Of a stretch of 64,000 nucleotides of DNA, positions 36,857 to 45,708 are shown piece after piece. The notes below the pieces were generated by a model that saw only the letters and a program-made list of their open reading frames with translations, was not told the DNA's origin and did not search any database. Every line of letters begins with the position of its first letter. The stretch's first letter is position 1. The stretch covers positions 1-64,000 of the forward strand of contig NZ_JALKAN010000003.1 of assembly GCF_023015965.1 (NCBI RefSeq). Direction: 5' to 3'. Both the position numbers and the translations under genes were made by a program. The DNA comes from Allomuricauda sp. F6463D (lineage in GTDB: Bacteria > Bacteroidota > Bacteroidia > Flavobacteriales > Flavobacteriaceae).

Positions 36857-37627
36857 TTAAGAATTTAAAAACTTGAGACTCTTTTCAAAAAACTGTTTTG
36901 GATTTTCTGCATGAAGCCAATGGCCAGCATTATCTATAGTTTCGATATCGGCGTTCGGAAAGTGTTTTTTGATTTCCATAAAATCGTTGGTTTGTATGTA
37001 TTCGGAACGATCTCCTCGTAAAAATAGGGTTGGTCCGTTAAATACGGCGTTGGGATATATATTCTCGCCAATATCCTCCATTCGGTTTTCGAGTACTTTA
37101 TGATTGAAACGAAAATCTAACTTTCCTTTTTCTGCCCAATACAGATTTTTTAGTAAAAACTGTCTAATTCCTTTATCCTTAATATATTTTGAAAGCTCGT
37201 CATCGGCCTCCCTACGGTCTGATATTTTATCCAAATCCAATTTTGAGAGACCATTGAAGATAAAATCGTGATGGGGTGGATAAAATTTTGGGGCAATATC
37301 GGCTACAATCAATTTTGATACTCTTTCTGGGTGTGAAGTTGCCAATTGCATGGCTGTTTTGCCACCCATGGAATGGCCCATTATATACGCGGTTTCTATA
37401 TTGTGGTGGTCCATGTAATTGATGACGTCATCGCTTAGCAGGTCATAGTTGAATTCAGCGGCATGAAAACTTTTACCGTGGTTTCGTTGGTCTACCAAGT
37501 GGACTTCAAGCCCGTTTTCGGAATATTTGGAACCTAAGGTTTTCCAATTGTCAGACATTCCCAAAAAGCCATGAAGTATGATGAAAGGTTGCCCTTGTCC
37601 CAATATTTTTGAATGTAATACTTCCAT
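36857..37627 (-). CDS. alpha/beta fold hydrolase (YbfF-like esterase)
   Basis: 256 residues. The hydrolase triad is visible: Ser86 in MGHSMGGK, an Asp in the LRGDRSEYI region (about 207-215), and His in NAGHWLHAENP (about 235-245). The oxyanion HGFLGMSDNW follows the first strand, as in YbfF-type acyl-CoA or short-chain ester hydrolases. The ATG overlaps the pdxJ stop by one base (TAATG), so the two genes are probably translationally coupled. Substrate is unknown; no vitamin B6 role is implied by the coupling alone. Confidence 0.88.
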   Translation of the reverse strand: MEVLHSKILGQGQPFIILHGFLGMSDNWKTLGSKYSENGLEVHLVDQRNHGKSFHAAEFNYDLLSDDVINYMDHHNIETAYIMGHSMGGKTAMQLATSHPERVSKLIVADIAPKFYPPHHDFIFNGLSKLDLDKISDRREADDELSKYIKDKGIRQFLLKNLYWAEKGKLDFRFNHKVLENRMEDIGENIYPNAVFNGPTLFLRGDRSEYIQTNDFMEIKKHFPNADIETIDNAGHWLHAENPKQFFEKSLKFLNS

Positions 37628-38343
37628 TATTTTAAACGATCTAAATACATGTTCACAACATTTTCAAGACCTAGGTAAAGGGATTCGCAAATCAATGCAT
37701 GTCCGATGGAAACTTCTAAAAGATGTGGAATTTTTTCTTTAAAATATTTGATATTGTCCAAATTAAGGTCGTGCCCAGCATTGAGTCCGAGACCAACTTG
37801 ATGTGCCATTTCAGCCGCTTTGATAAAAGGGGCAATACCTTCTTCTTTATTGTCTTTTGTAAATTCTACGGCATAACTTTCGGTGTAAAGTTCGATTCGG
37901 TCCGTGCCGGTTTCCGCTGCTCCTTTTACCATGTTATCATCAGGGTCCACAAAAATAGAAGTACGGATACCGTTTTCTTTAAAAGTTGATATCACATCAA
38001 TCAAAAAATCTTTGTGTTTTACAGTGTTCCAGCCTGCATTGGAAGTAATGGCATTTTCTGCATCGGGAACCAATGTTACTTGGGTCGGTTTCACTTCGAG
38101 CACTAGATCGATAAATTTTGGAATGGGATTGCCTTCGATGTTAAATTCTGTAGTGACCACTTTTTTCAGGTCTCTGGAATCTTGATAACGAATATGACGT
38201 TCATCAGGTCTTGGATGTATTGTGATGCCTTGGGCACCAAAGGATTCGATATCCTTGGCTGAAGTTATAAGGTTGGGCATGTTGCCGCCTCTGGAATTTC
38301 GTAAAGTTGCCAGTTTATTTATATTGACACTTAACTTTGTCAT
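37627..38343 (-). CDS. pdxJ: pyridoxine 5'-phosphate synthase
   Basis: 238 residues from the ATG at 38343. An upstream in-frame start at 38415 would add 24 unrelated residues and is rejected. PdxJ condenses 3-amino-2-oxopropyl phosphate with deoxyxylulose 5-phosphate to make pyridoxine phosphate. Typical blocks are LSVNINKLATLRNSRGG, GITIHPRPDERHI, TLVPD, FVDPD, and the C-terminal LNAGHDLNLDNI and EVSIGHALI. It is the first gene of a two-gene minus-strand unit with the alpha/beta hydrolase and diverges from the CBS protein gene. Confidence 0.96.
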   Translation of the reverse strand: MTKLSVNINKLATLRNSRGGNMPNLITSAKDIESFGAQGITIHPRPDERHIRYQDSRDLKKVVTTEFNIEGNPIPKFIDLVLEVKPTQVTLVPDAENAITSNAGWNTVKHKDFLIDVISTFKENGIRTSIFVDPDDNMVKGAAETGTDRIELYTESYAVEFTKDNKEEGIAPFIKAAEMAHQVGLGLNAGHDLNLDNIKYFKEKIPHLLEVSIGHALICESLYLGLENVVNMYLDRLK

Positions 38344-38429
38344 GGAGTTCTTTTTTAGATTGTCAAAAATAAGAATTCGGCATGCCTTTTGCCATTTTAA
38401 ATTAGTATTTTGCACTTAATACATGACTT

Positions 38430-39086
38430 ATGAACATCCAAGATAAAATAATCAAAACAGTTCCAGTTTATGAGGTTTCTGAAAACTTGAAGGACGTAAT
38501 CACGTTTTTTGAAGAGACCACGTATTCCCATGTGGGTGTGACAGAGCACAGTGCTTATTTAGGATTGCTCTCCGAAAACGACCTTGCCTGTTTTGAACCT
38601 GAAAAAAAGATTGAAGATTTTAGGTTTGAAATGGAGGATTTTTTTGTGACGAAGGATACCGGTTGGTTGGATTTGCTTGAAATGTTTTCTAGGAACGAAG
38701 CCAATATATTGCCCGTTCTGGATGAGAATCGTTTAGTTGTTGGTTATTATGATCTTGAAGATGTAGTGGATGTATTTATTGACACCCCTTTCTTTAGGGA
38801 GCCTGGAGCTATTTTGATAGTTTCAATCGGGGCAAAAGATTATTCATTTAGTGAGATTGCCCAAATTGTTGAAGGTAATAATGCACGCTTGTTGGGTGCT
38901 TTTATCACCGCATCAGAGAACGATATCGTACAAATTACCTTAAAAGTCGGTGCGCAGAGTTTAAATGAAGTGGCCCAGACATTTAGAAGGTATAATTACA
39001 CCATAATTTATGGGAACAGCGATGATCAGTTCTTGGAAGATTTGAAGCAGCGTTCCGATTATTTGGAAAAATATCTTAACGTTTAA
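38430..39086 (+). CDS. CBS domain protein
   Basis: 218 residues, soluble. Two weak CBS motifs at about 5-60 and 70-125 (YSHVGVTEHSAYLGLLSEND; EANILPVLDENRLVVGYYDLEDV), then a C-terminal ACT-like region (RLLGAFITASENDIVQITLKVGA). CBS pairs usually bind adenine nucleotides and regulate a partner. It is first in the envelope cluster and ends one base before nadK, so a nucleotide-sensing role next to NAD kinase is conceivable but unproven. Confidence 0.85.
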   Translation: MNIQDKIIKTVPVYEVSENLKDVITFFEETTYSHVGVTEHSAYLGLLSENDLACFEPEKKIEDFRFEMEDFFVTKDTGWLDLLEMFSRNEANILPVLDENRLVVGYYDLEDVVDVFIDTPFFREPGAILIVSIGAKDYSFSEIAQIVEGNNARLLGAFITASENDIVQITLKVGAQSLNEVAQTFRRYNYTIIYGNSDDQFLEDLKQRSDYLEKYLNV

Positions 39087-39087
39087 T

Positions 39088-39969
39088 ATGAAGGTAGCCA
39101 TTTACGGTCATTCATTTCAAGAAGACGACCAGCTTTGTGTAGAGGAGCTTTTGGAGGAATTGAAAAAGTTGAATGCGTCCGTATATGTTGAGGAAAGTTT
39201 TAATGAACTCATAGCTCTAAGTACCAAAGAACTTGTTAAGGGAACATTTAGCCAATCCAAAGGGTTGGACTCATCTTTTGATTTGTTTGTGAGTTTTGGA
39301 GGCGATGGGACTATGTTGCGCGCCGTTACATATATAAAAGATTACGGAATACCCATAGTTGGGGTGAATACTGGGCGTTTGGGTTTTTTGTCCACTTTTA
39401 AGAAAGAGAACGTACGTAAACTGGTAACCGAGTTTAAGGCAGGACATTATACCATTGTAGAGCGTAGCTTAGTGGAAGTGGAACTGAACTCTGAATTGGA
39501 TGAGTTCAACGGCCTCAACTTTGCTTTGAACGAGATTACAGTAAGCCGCAAGGACACCACATCCATGATTACGGTAGAAACTTGGTTGGACGATGAGTAT
39601 TTAACGTCTTATTGGTCCGATGGTCTTATTGTTTCAACCCCGACAGGTTCAACAGGCTATTCTTTAAGTTGTGGCGGTCCAGTAATAGCACCATCTGCAA
39701 AATCCTTGGTGTTAACACCTATTGCACCTCATAATCTAAATGCCCGTCCGTTAGTGATTTCTGATAGCACCCAGATTAGGTTAAAGGTTTCCGGTAGGGA
39801 ACAAACACATTTAGTGTCTTTGGATTCGCGTATTGCCGATATTCCAAACGGGAAGGAAATTCGAATCAAAAAGGCAGATTTTACCATAAAAATGATTGAA
39901 TACAAATCTGAAAGTTTTTTAAAAACATTGCGCAATAAACTGCTTTGGGGGGAAGATCGACGCAATTGA
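39088..39969 (+). CDS. nadK: NAD kinase
   Basis: 293-residue enzyme that phosphorylates NAD to NADP. The GGDGTML motif is at 71-77, with GVNTGRLGFLSTF following. The NE/D pocket (ALNEITVSRKDTTSMI, about 148-163) and the Gly-rich SDGLIVSTPTGSTGYSLSCGGP (about 178-199) are also present. It lies second in the plus-strand cluster, 1 nt after the CBS gene. About 110 bp separate it from the next gene. Confidence 0.96.
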   Translation: MKVAIYGHSFQEDDQLCVEELLEELKKLNASVYVEESFNELIALSTKELVKGTFSQSKGLDSSFDLFVSFGGDGTMLRAVTYIKDYGIPIVGVNTGRLGFLSTFKKENVRKLVTEFKAGHYTIVERSLVEVELNSELDEFNGLNFALNEITVSRKDTTSMITVETWLDDEYLTSYWSDGLIVSTPTGSTGYSLSCGGPVIAPSAKSLVLTPIAPHNLNARPLVISDSTQIRLKVSGREQTHLVSLDSRIADIPNGKEIRIKKADFTIKMIEYKSESFLKTLRNKLLWGEDRRN

Positions 39970-40081
39970 TATCATTAAAAACAATAAAAGAAACGAAAAA
40001 CTGTTTAACAAGGGAGAACAATTTTAAATATAATTCTATAGAACTTCCTTTACTCTTAATTCTTCAAACTCTTTGGATCGT

Positions 40082-40765
40082 ATGCGGATAGTTTTGGCTG
40101 TTTTTCTATGCTGTGTGATAAAAGTAAGTGCACAGACCTACGAGATAGGTGTGTTTGCCGGGGGCGCCAATGTGATAGGTGATGTAGGGAGGACAAATTA
40201 TATTTTACCTTCAGGGCCTTCATTTGGTGGAATCTTTAAATGGAACAAAGGCAAGCGTTATGCTTGGCGTGCTAGTGTGCTTTATGGGAACGTTACCGCC
40301 GATGATAGCAAATCTAATATGGAGTCCAGACGGCAAAGGGGATACCAAGTCGATAATTCCATTTTGGAATTCTCCGCAGGACTGGAAATTAACTTCGTGG
40401 AATATAACCTACATAAGCTCGGACCGGCCTTTACACCCTACCTTTACACTGGTTTCACCTATTTTAGATATGATTTTAATTATATTGATGCCCTTCAAAT
40501 GCAAGATATTAACCAAAAAGAAGGTAGTTTTGCAATTCCAATGACGGTTGGGGCTAAGTATCGTTTAAATCAATTTCTGATTCTTGGAGCCGAAATTGGG
40601 GCCAGATATACTTTTACGGACAATTTGGACGCGAGTAACCCAGAAGGTTCCAATTTTGAGCAATTCCGATTCGGAAATATATTGAGCGATGACTGGTACG
40701 TTTTTTCAGGTATAACTTTGACTTATACCTTTGGACGTAAACCTTGCCAGGATTGTTTTCAATAA
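40082..40765 (+). CDS. DUF6089 family outer-membrane beta-barrel protein
   Basis: 227 residues. The ATG at 40082 is used; a TTG at 40073 would only add three residues. The signal peptide ends KVSAQ. The mature part (YEIGVFAGGANVIGDVGRTNYI, FGGIFKWN, WRASVLYGN, PYLYTGFTYF, GAEIGARYTFTD, SGITLTYTFG) is an eight-strand-like beta-barrel of the DUF6089 family, a flavobacterial cluster member. Function is unknown. It ends 1 nt before uppS. Confidence 0.88.
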   Translation: MRIVLAVFLCCVIKVSAQTYEIGVFAGGANVIGDVGRTNYILPSGPSFGGIFKWNKGKRYAWRASVLYGNVTADDSKSNMESRRQRGYQVDNSILEFSAGLEINFVEYNLHKLGPAFTPYLYTGFTYFRYDFNYIDALQMQDINQKEGSFAIPMTVGAKYRLNQFLILGAEIGARYTFTDNLDASNPEGSNFEQFRFGNILSDDWYVFSGITLTYTFGRKPCQDCFQ

Positions 40766-40766
40766 A

Positions 40767-41507
40767 ATGAACACACTAGAGGATTTAGACAAAAATAAAC
40801 TACCACAACATATCGCCATTATAATGGATGGTAATGGAAGGTGGGCAAAACAACGTGGCAAACTTCGAATATTTGGACACGAAAATGGAGTGGATGCCGT
40901 TCACCAGACCGTTGAAAGTTGTGCGAAGCTGCAAATCCCTTTCTTAACCCTTTACGCCTTCTCCACTGAAAACTGGAAGCGACCAAAGAATGAGGTGGAT
41001 ACTTTAATGAGACTTTTAGTAAATGTGCTAAAAAAGGAATTAAAGACTTTAAATAAAAATAATATACGGCTAAAGACAATTGGTAAAACAGACACTTTGC
41101 CCAAAAAAGTACATAAAGAACTCACCGAGGTTATGTCCAAAACCGAAAACAATTCGGGGATGATACTTACGCTTGCATTGAGCTATGGCTCTCGAGAAGA
41201 GATAAAAACAGCGGTTCAAGAGATTGCGGTCAAAGTTAAAAATAACATAATTTCCCCTGAAAATATTGATGAAACAGTTATAAATACACATCTTTACGCG
41301 CACTTTTTGCCTGATGTAGACCTGCTAATACGTACTAGCGGTGAATGTAGGATAAGTAATTTTTTACTTTGGCAGATTGCATATGCCGAATTATATTTTA
41401 TTGATGTATTTTGGCCTGATTTTAGAGAAAACCATTTGGTACAGGCCATATTAAGTTACCAAAATAGAGAACGACGATTTGGAAAAACGAGCGAACAACT
41501 TAACTAA
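40767..41507 (+). CDS. uppS: undecaprenyl diphosphate synthase
   Basis: 246 residues from the ATG at 40767 (an upstream TTG-type start would overlap DUF6089). This cis-prenyltransferase makes the C55 lipid carrier for peptidoglycan and other envelope polymers. The active-site Asp21 is in IAIIMDGNGRWAK; YAFSTENWKRP and the C-terminal RTSGECRISNFLLWQIAYAELYF are diagnostic (Cys replaces the more common Gln in SGEQR). The 3' end overlaps the start of bamA by 29 nt. Confidence 0.96.
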   Translation: MNTLEDLDKNKLPQHIAIIMDGNGRWAKQRGKLRIFGHENGVDAVHQTVESCAKLQIPFLTLYAFSTENWKRPKNEVDTLMRLLVNVLKKELKTLNKNNIRLKTIGKTDTLPKKVHKELTEVMSKTENNSGMILTLALSYGSREEIKTAVQEIAVKVKNNIISPENIDETVINTHLYAHFLPDVDLLIRTSGECRISNFLLWQIAYAELYFIDVFWPDFRENHLVQAILSYQNRERRFGKTSEQLN

Positions 41508-44142
41508 GGGTATCACAAACTCCATACTTTTAGCCTTTTTTATCCCCTTATTATTATTTTCAGTGAAGGGTGTTGCCCAAGAAACCTCTTTTGAAGAGGG
41601 CAAACAATATATATTGGGCGGATTAACGGTAACAGGACTGCAAAGTTATAACGAGCAAACTGTAAAAAGCTACACAGGGCTGCGAGTTGGTCAACCAATA
41701 AAAGTGCCGGGAGATGAAATTAGTGCAGTGATCAAGAAACTTTGGAACCTGGATTTGTTCAGCAATGTTGAAATGTTCTACACCAGCATCGAGGACGACA
41801 AAATATTTTTGGAACTAAGTATTACAGAACGTCCAACACTGAACAATGTAATAGTATATGGTATCAAAAAACGAAAAGTTGAAGATATCATTGATGACAC
41901 CGACCTCAAAAAGGGTAAAAAGATTACGGAGAGTTTAATAGCCAACACTAAAAACTACCTTCAGAACAAGTACAAAAAACAAGGCTTTCTTAATGCCAAG
42001 GTAAATATCGCTACCTCTGCCGATTCTACAGGGAACAATCTTCAGAACATGGTCATCAATGTGAACAAAGGAGATAAGGTGAAAATTAAGAGCATCAACT
42101 TTGAAGGCAATGAAAAGCTATCTGATAAACGACTTAAGAAATCATTAAAAAACACCAAGAAGAAAAAATTCTACCGTTTTTGGAAGAAGTCCAAATATAT
42201 TGCGGCCGATTTTGATGAAGATCTTTCAAGTCTAATGGATACCTATGCTGAAAGAGGGTATAGGGATGCAAGAGTTCTATCGGACACTTTTGTGAAATTG
42301 GACGAAAAGAATATTGAACTTACCATAAAGGTAGAAGAAGGAGATAGATACTATTTTGGTGACATTAACTTTGTTGGAAATTCTGTGTACACCGATAGGA
42401 TGTTGAGTCAAGTACTAGGAATTAAAAAAGGGGACACGTATAACGGGGTTTTGCTGAAAGAGCGAATCGCAGACGATTCAGACCCAGATGCAGCTGATTT
42501 GACCAATCTTTACCAAAATAATGGATATTTGTTTTCCAGTATTAACCCGGTTGAGGTATCTGCGGTAAACGATACCATCGATTTTGAAATACGAATCATT
42601 GAAGGGAAAGAGACCTTTTTGAATCATGTAACGGTATCTGGTAACGACAAAACCAACGACCATGTTATATATAGGGAGATCCGCACAAGACCCGGTCAAA
42701 AATATAGTAAATCCAACATTGTAAGAACAATACGTGAATTGGGTCAGCTTGGATTTTTTGATGCCGAACAAATAGTTCCGGATATTATTAACCCAGACCC
42801 CAATGCAGGAACCGTAGATGTTAATTACAGTCTGGTTGAATCAGGATCTAGCCAAATTGAATTGCAAGGTGGTTTCGGAGGTGGAGGTTTCATAGGTACA
42901 TTGGGTCTATCTTTTAGTAACTTTTCCTTAAAGAACATTTTTAACAAAGAAGCTTATAAACCGGTTCCCATGGGAGATGGTCAAACTTTTGCTCTGCGTT
43001 TGCAGGCGAGTAGGACATTCCGTGTTTATAGTCTGAATTTTTCAGAACCATGGTTGGGAGGTAAGAAACCGGTCAGGTTCAATCTGTCACTTTCCAGGAC
43101 ACAGCAATTTGCTACCGGTTATGACCAGAATGGGCGTTTGGATGTTGATAAATCACGTGGTTTTGCCATTACAGGGCTTTCGGCTGGTTTGGCCAAACGA
43201 GTACAATGGCCCGATGATTTCTTTACGCTATCACATTCGGTCAGTTATCAGTTGTACGATTTTAACGATTATAACAGTGGGCTCTTCAATTTTGGTAACG
43301 GTAGTTCCAATTCCTTGAGCTATACCTTTGGAATTTCCAGAAGTTCACAAGGGCCTAGCAGAATATTTCCCACTTCAGGTTCTAATTTTGAGTTGACAGC
43401 GAAATTTACACCTCCATACTCTTTGTTCAGTGGAAAAGATCACAAGCAATTGAGGCAAGACATCGACGATACCACCCAGAGACTTTTTGAAATTGGACAG
43501 CCAGAGACGGCAGAGGAGCAGCTTGAGTTTGAACAATTGAGCAATGAGCTGGAAAGCATGGAAGAGGAACGCTTTAAATTATTGGAGTACTACAAAATAA
43601 AATTTAAGGGTGATTGGTATACTACGCTAGTGGATAAACTAGTATTGCGTACCAATGCAGAGTTTGGATTTTTAGGAGCCTATAACCACGACATCGGGGA
43701 TGTACCCTTTGAGCGTTTTTATGTAGGAGGTGATGGTCTTGGAAACTTTACCTTGGACGGCAGGGATGTGGTGCAGCTACGTGGTTATGAGAACCAGTCC
43801 CTCACACCATATATTTCAAATGCTATAACTGGTAATTTGGAGCAGGACGGTGGAACAATTTATAATAAATTCTCATTGGAGTTGCGTTATCCACTTACTT
43901 TAAAGCCATCTGCTTCGATTTATGCATTATCTTTTTTAGAGGCAGGTAATGCGTTCAACAATTTTAACGATTATAATCCGTTTGAGTTAAAAAGATCTGC
44001 CGGAATGGGGCTGCGTATATTCATGCCAGCATTCGGACTATTAGGGATTGATTTTGGTTATGGCTTCGATTCAGATGCCCGTCCAGGATCGGTGGGGCCA
44101 AGTGGCTGGCAAACACACTTCATCATCGGGCAGCAATTTTAA
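41479..44142 (+). CDS. bamA: BamA/Omp85 outer-membrane assembly factor
   Basis: 887 residues. N-terminal signal peptide, ending GVAQ, then a string of POTRA domains at about 45-440 (GLTVTGLQSYNEQTVKSYTGLRVG, VKIKSINFEGNEKLSDKRLKKSLK, YYFGDINFVGNSVYTDRMLSQVLGIKKGD, LNHVTVSGNDKTNDHVIYREIRTRPGQ), then a 16-strand barrel. A charged 60-residue insertion (about 655-715: DIDDTTQRLFEIGQPETAEEQ and on) interrupts the barrel and probably forms an extracellular or periplasmic loop. The frame has no early ATG, so a TTG start at 41479 within uppS is assigned. Adjacent skp-like genes support the role. Confidence 0.95.
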   Translation: MEKRANNLTKGITNSILLAFFIPLLLFSVKGVAQETSFEEGKQYILGGLTVTGLQSYNEQTVKSYTGLRVGQPIKVPGDEISAVIKKLWNLDLFSNVEMFYTSIEDDKIFLELSITERPTLNNVIVYGIKKRKVEDIIDDTDLKKGKKITESLIANTKNYLQNKYKKQGFLNAKVNIATSADSTGNNLQNMVINVNKGDKVKIKSINFEGNEKLSDKRLKKSLKNTKKKKFYRFWKKSKYIAADFDEDLSSLMDTYAERGYRDARVLSDTFVKLDEKNIELTIKVEEGDRYYFGDINFVGNSVYTDRMLSQVLGIKKGDTYNGVLLKERIADDSDPDAADLTNLYQNNGYLFSSINPVEVSAVNDTIDFEIRIIEGKETFLNHVTVSGNDKTNDHVIYREIRTRPGQKYSKSNIVRTIRELGQLGFFDAEQIVPDIINPDPNAGTVDVNYSLVESGSSQIELQGGFGGGGFIGTLGLSFSNFSLKNIFNKEAYKPVPMGDGQTFALRLQASRTFRVYSLNFSEPWLGGKKPVRFNLSLSRTQQFATGYDQNGRLDVDKSRGFAITGLSAGLAKRVQWPDDFFTLSHSVSYQLYDFNDYNSGLFNFGNGSSNSLSYTFGISRSSQGPSRIFPTSGSNFELTAKFTPPYSLFSGKDHKQLRQDIDDTTQRLFEIGQPETAEEQLEFEQLSNELESMEEERFKLLEYYKIKFKGDWYTTLVDKLVLRTNAEFGFLGAYNHDIGDVPFERFYVGGDGLGNFTLDGRDVVQLRGYENQSLTPYISNAITGNLEQDGGTIYNKFSLELRYPLTLKPSASIYALSFLEAGNAFNNFNDYNPFELKRSAGMGLRIFMPAFGLLGIDFGYGFDSDARPGSVGPSGWQTHFIIGQQF

Positions 44143-44197
44143 TCAATGAAAAAACGTGTATTGCTAATTTGTAAATGTTTCATTTTAAATTAATTAG

Positions 44198-44205
44198 TAA
44201 TTTTG
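44198..44205 (+). promoter_or_regulatory. candidate -7 box before the first skp gene
   Basis: TAATTTTG matches TAnnTTTG and is 35 nt upstream of the skp-like ATG, in the 98-bp gap after bamA. A -33 TTTG is not at the ideal distance. It suggests an extra internal promoter for the chaperone pair. Confidence 0.45.
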
Positions 44206-44240
44206 GCACGATATTTTCTATGTAAAATGCGGAATCAAAG

Positions 44241-45062
44241 ATGAATACCAAAGTTCTTTTATCAATAGTTGTTTTGATGTCTTCTTTATACGGATTCTCT
44301 CAAAGGGGTGTGCGTATTGGATATGTTGACATGGAGTATATCTTGGAAAATGTTGAGGAATACAGGGATGCTACGGAACAATTAAATGCCAAAGCTCAAA
44401 GGTGGAAGCAGGAAATTGAACTGAAGCAAAGTGTTATCGATCAAATGAAAAAAGATTTGATGGCAGAAAAAGTACTTCTTACTGATGAGCTGGTTTTAGA
44501 ACGAGAAGAAGAAATCCAGATTTTGGAAAAAGAAATGCTGGACTATCAACAAGATCGTTTTGGACCGCAGGGAGATTTGGTATTACAAAAACAACTGTTG
44601 ATTCAGCCTATACAAGATCAGGTTTTCAATGAGGTTCAAAAAATCGGTGGTAATAAAAGATACGATTTTATTTTTGATAAATCCGCAGATGTTGTAATGT
44701 TGTATTCCGAAAAACGGCACGATATAAGTGACTTGGTCCTAAGAGAGATAGGTCGCACTAGAAAAGTGAGCGCTTCCAATAAAAAACAACAGGAGCAAAG
44801 TCGTTTGGAACAGTTTAAAGAAGAGGAGGGCCAAATCAGCGAAGCCTTGAAAGAAAGACAGGAAAAAGCTGAGCAGGCTCAAGTAGAAAAAGAAAAGGAA
44901 GCGGAGGAACGGAGAGCTGAAAAGCTACAAGAACGGGAAGAACGAAAGAAAGCATACGAAGAACGGAGAAAGAAACTATTGGAAGAGCGTGAGGCCCAAC
45001 GAAAAGCTAAATTGGAGGCACGAAAAAAAACGCAAGAACAATCAAAGGATTCAATAGGATAA
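44241..45062 (+). CDS. OmpH/Skp-like periplasmic chaperone with long charged C-terminal extension
   Basis: 273 residues. Signal peptide ends GFSQ. The OmpH pattern starts at RIGYVDMEYILENVEEYRDA and continues through a long coiled coil, with the second-domain block IGGNKRYDFIFDKSADVVMLY at about 135-155. The usual Skp length is about 160-170 residues; here another 100 Arg/Glu/Lys/Gln-rich residues follow (from about 175), predicted as an extended coiled coil. It lies between bamA and a standard-length skp gene. Confidence 0.92.
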   Translation: MNTKVLLSIVVLMSSLYGFSQRGVRIGYVDMEYILENVEEYRDATEQLNAKAQRWKQEIELKQSVIDQMKKDLMAEKVLLTDELVLEREEEIQILEKEMLDYQQDRFGPQGDLVLQKQLLIQPIQDQVFNEVQKIGGNKRYDFIFDKSADVVMLYSEKRHDISDLVLREIGRTRKVSASNKKQQEQSRLEQFKEEEGQISEALKERQEKAEQAQVEKEKEAEERRAEKLQEREERKKAYEERRKKLLEEREAQRKAKLEARKKTQEQSKDSIG

Positions 45063-45112
45063 TTATATATTGAAACACTAAATTTAAAGTCAAAATAGTA
45101 ACGTAGAGAATC

Positions 45113-45622
45113 ATGAAAAATGTAAAAAAGATTGCTGTAGCCATAGTATTATTTGTTGCGGCTACGGGTTTTGTAAATGCACAGAGCAAAGTTGCCCACA
45201 TTAATGTACAGCAACTATTGTCAGAAATGCCAGAGATGAAGACTGCACAAGCTGAATTGAAGAAATTACAGGAAACCTATAGAGCGGATATACAAAGCTC
45301 AATGACAGAGCTTCAAAATAAGTATACCCAATACCAAAACGAAGCTACTTCAAAAACAAGGGAAGAAAACGAACAAAGAGCAGTAGAGCTTCAAGGATTC
45401 GAAAAAAATATCCAGGAGGCTGAGCAAGCCGCTATGCAAGAAATGCAAACAAAGCAACAAGAGTTGTTCGCACCAATATCAGACAAAGCCAAGGCAGCTA
45501 TTGAAAAAGTTGCAGCAGCAGAAGGGTTTGATTATGTAATCGACGCAAGTCCAGGATTGAGCCTAATCGTAGCTAAAGGAAAAGATCTTTTGCCAGCTGT
45601 AAAGCAGGAATTGGGCTTTTAG
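45113..45622 (+). CDS. OmpH/Skp-like periplasmic chaperone
   Basis: 169 residues, the standard size. Signal peptide ends FVNAQ. Coiled-coil arms run through the middle (AELKKLQETYRADIQSSMTELQNKY), and the base domain closes with AAEGFDYVIDASPGLSLIVAKGKDLLPAV. It holds outer-membrane protein precursors in the periplasm and passes them to BamA. It ends in a strong terminator, so it is the end of the transcript that begins upstream. Confidence 0.94.
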   Translation: MKNVKKIAVAIVLFVAATGFVNAQSKVAHINVQQLLSEMPEMKTAQAELKKLQETYRADIQSSMTELQNKYTQYQNEATSKTREENEQRAVELQGFEKNIQEAEQAAMQEMQTKQQELFAPISDKAKAAIEKVAAAEGFDYVIDASPGLSLIVAKGKDLLPAVKQELGF

Positions 45623-45644
45623 ACCAGCGTTTTAAAAATATTTT

Positions 45645-45676
45645 AAAACCGCTTTTTTTAAAAAAGCGGTTTTTTT
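45645..45676 (+). terminator. Rho-independent terminator after the second skp gene
   Basis: AAAACCGCTTTTTT pairs with AAAAAAGCGGTTTT, followed by further T residues and G. It closes the envelope gene run before murI. Confidence 0.88.
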
Positions 45677-45708
45677 GTGCCATAAAATTTAAGGAACTAT
45701 TTTTAAGC

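Noticed and set aside
40224..40544. 106-residue ORF inside the DUF6089 gene in another frame
   Set aside because: It is a shadow of a well-supported beta-barrel gene, without own start signals or family features.
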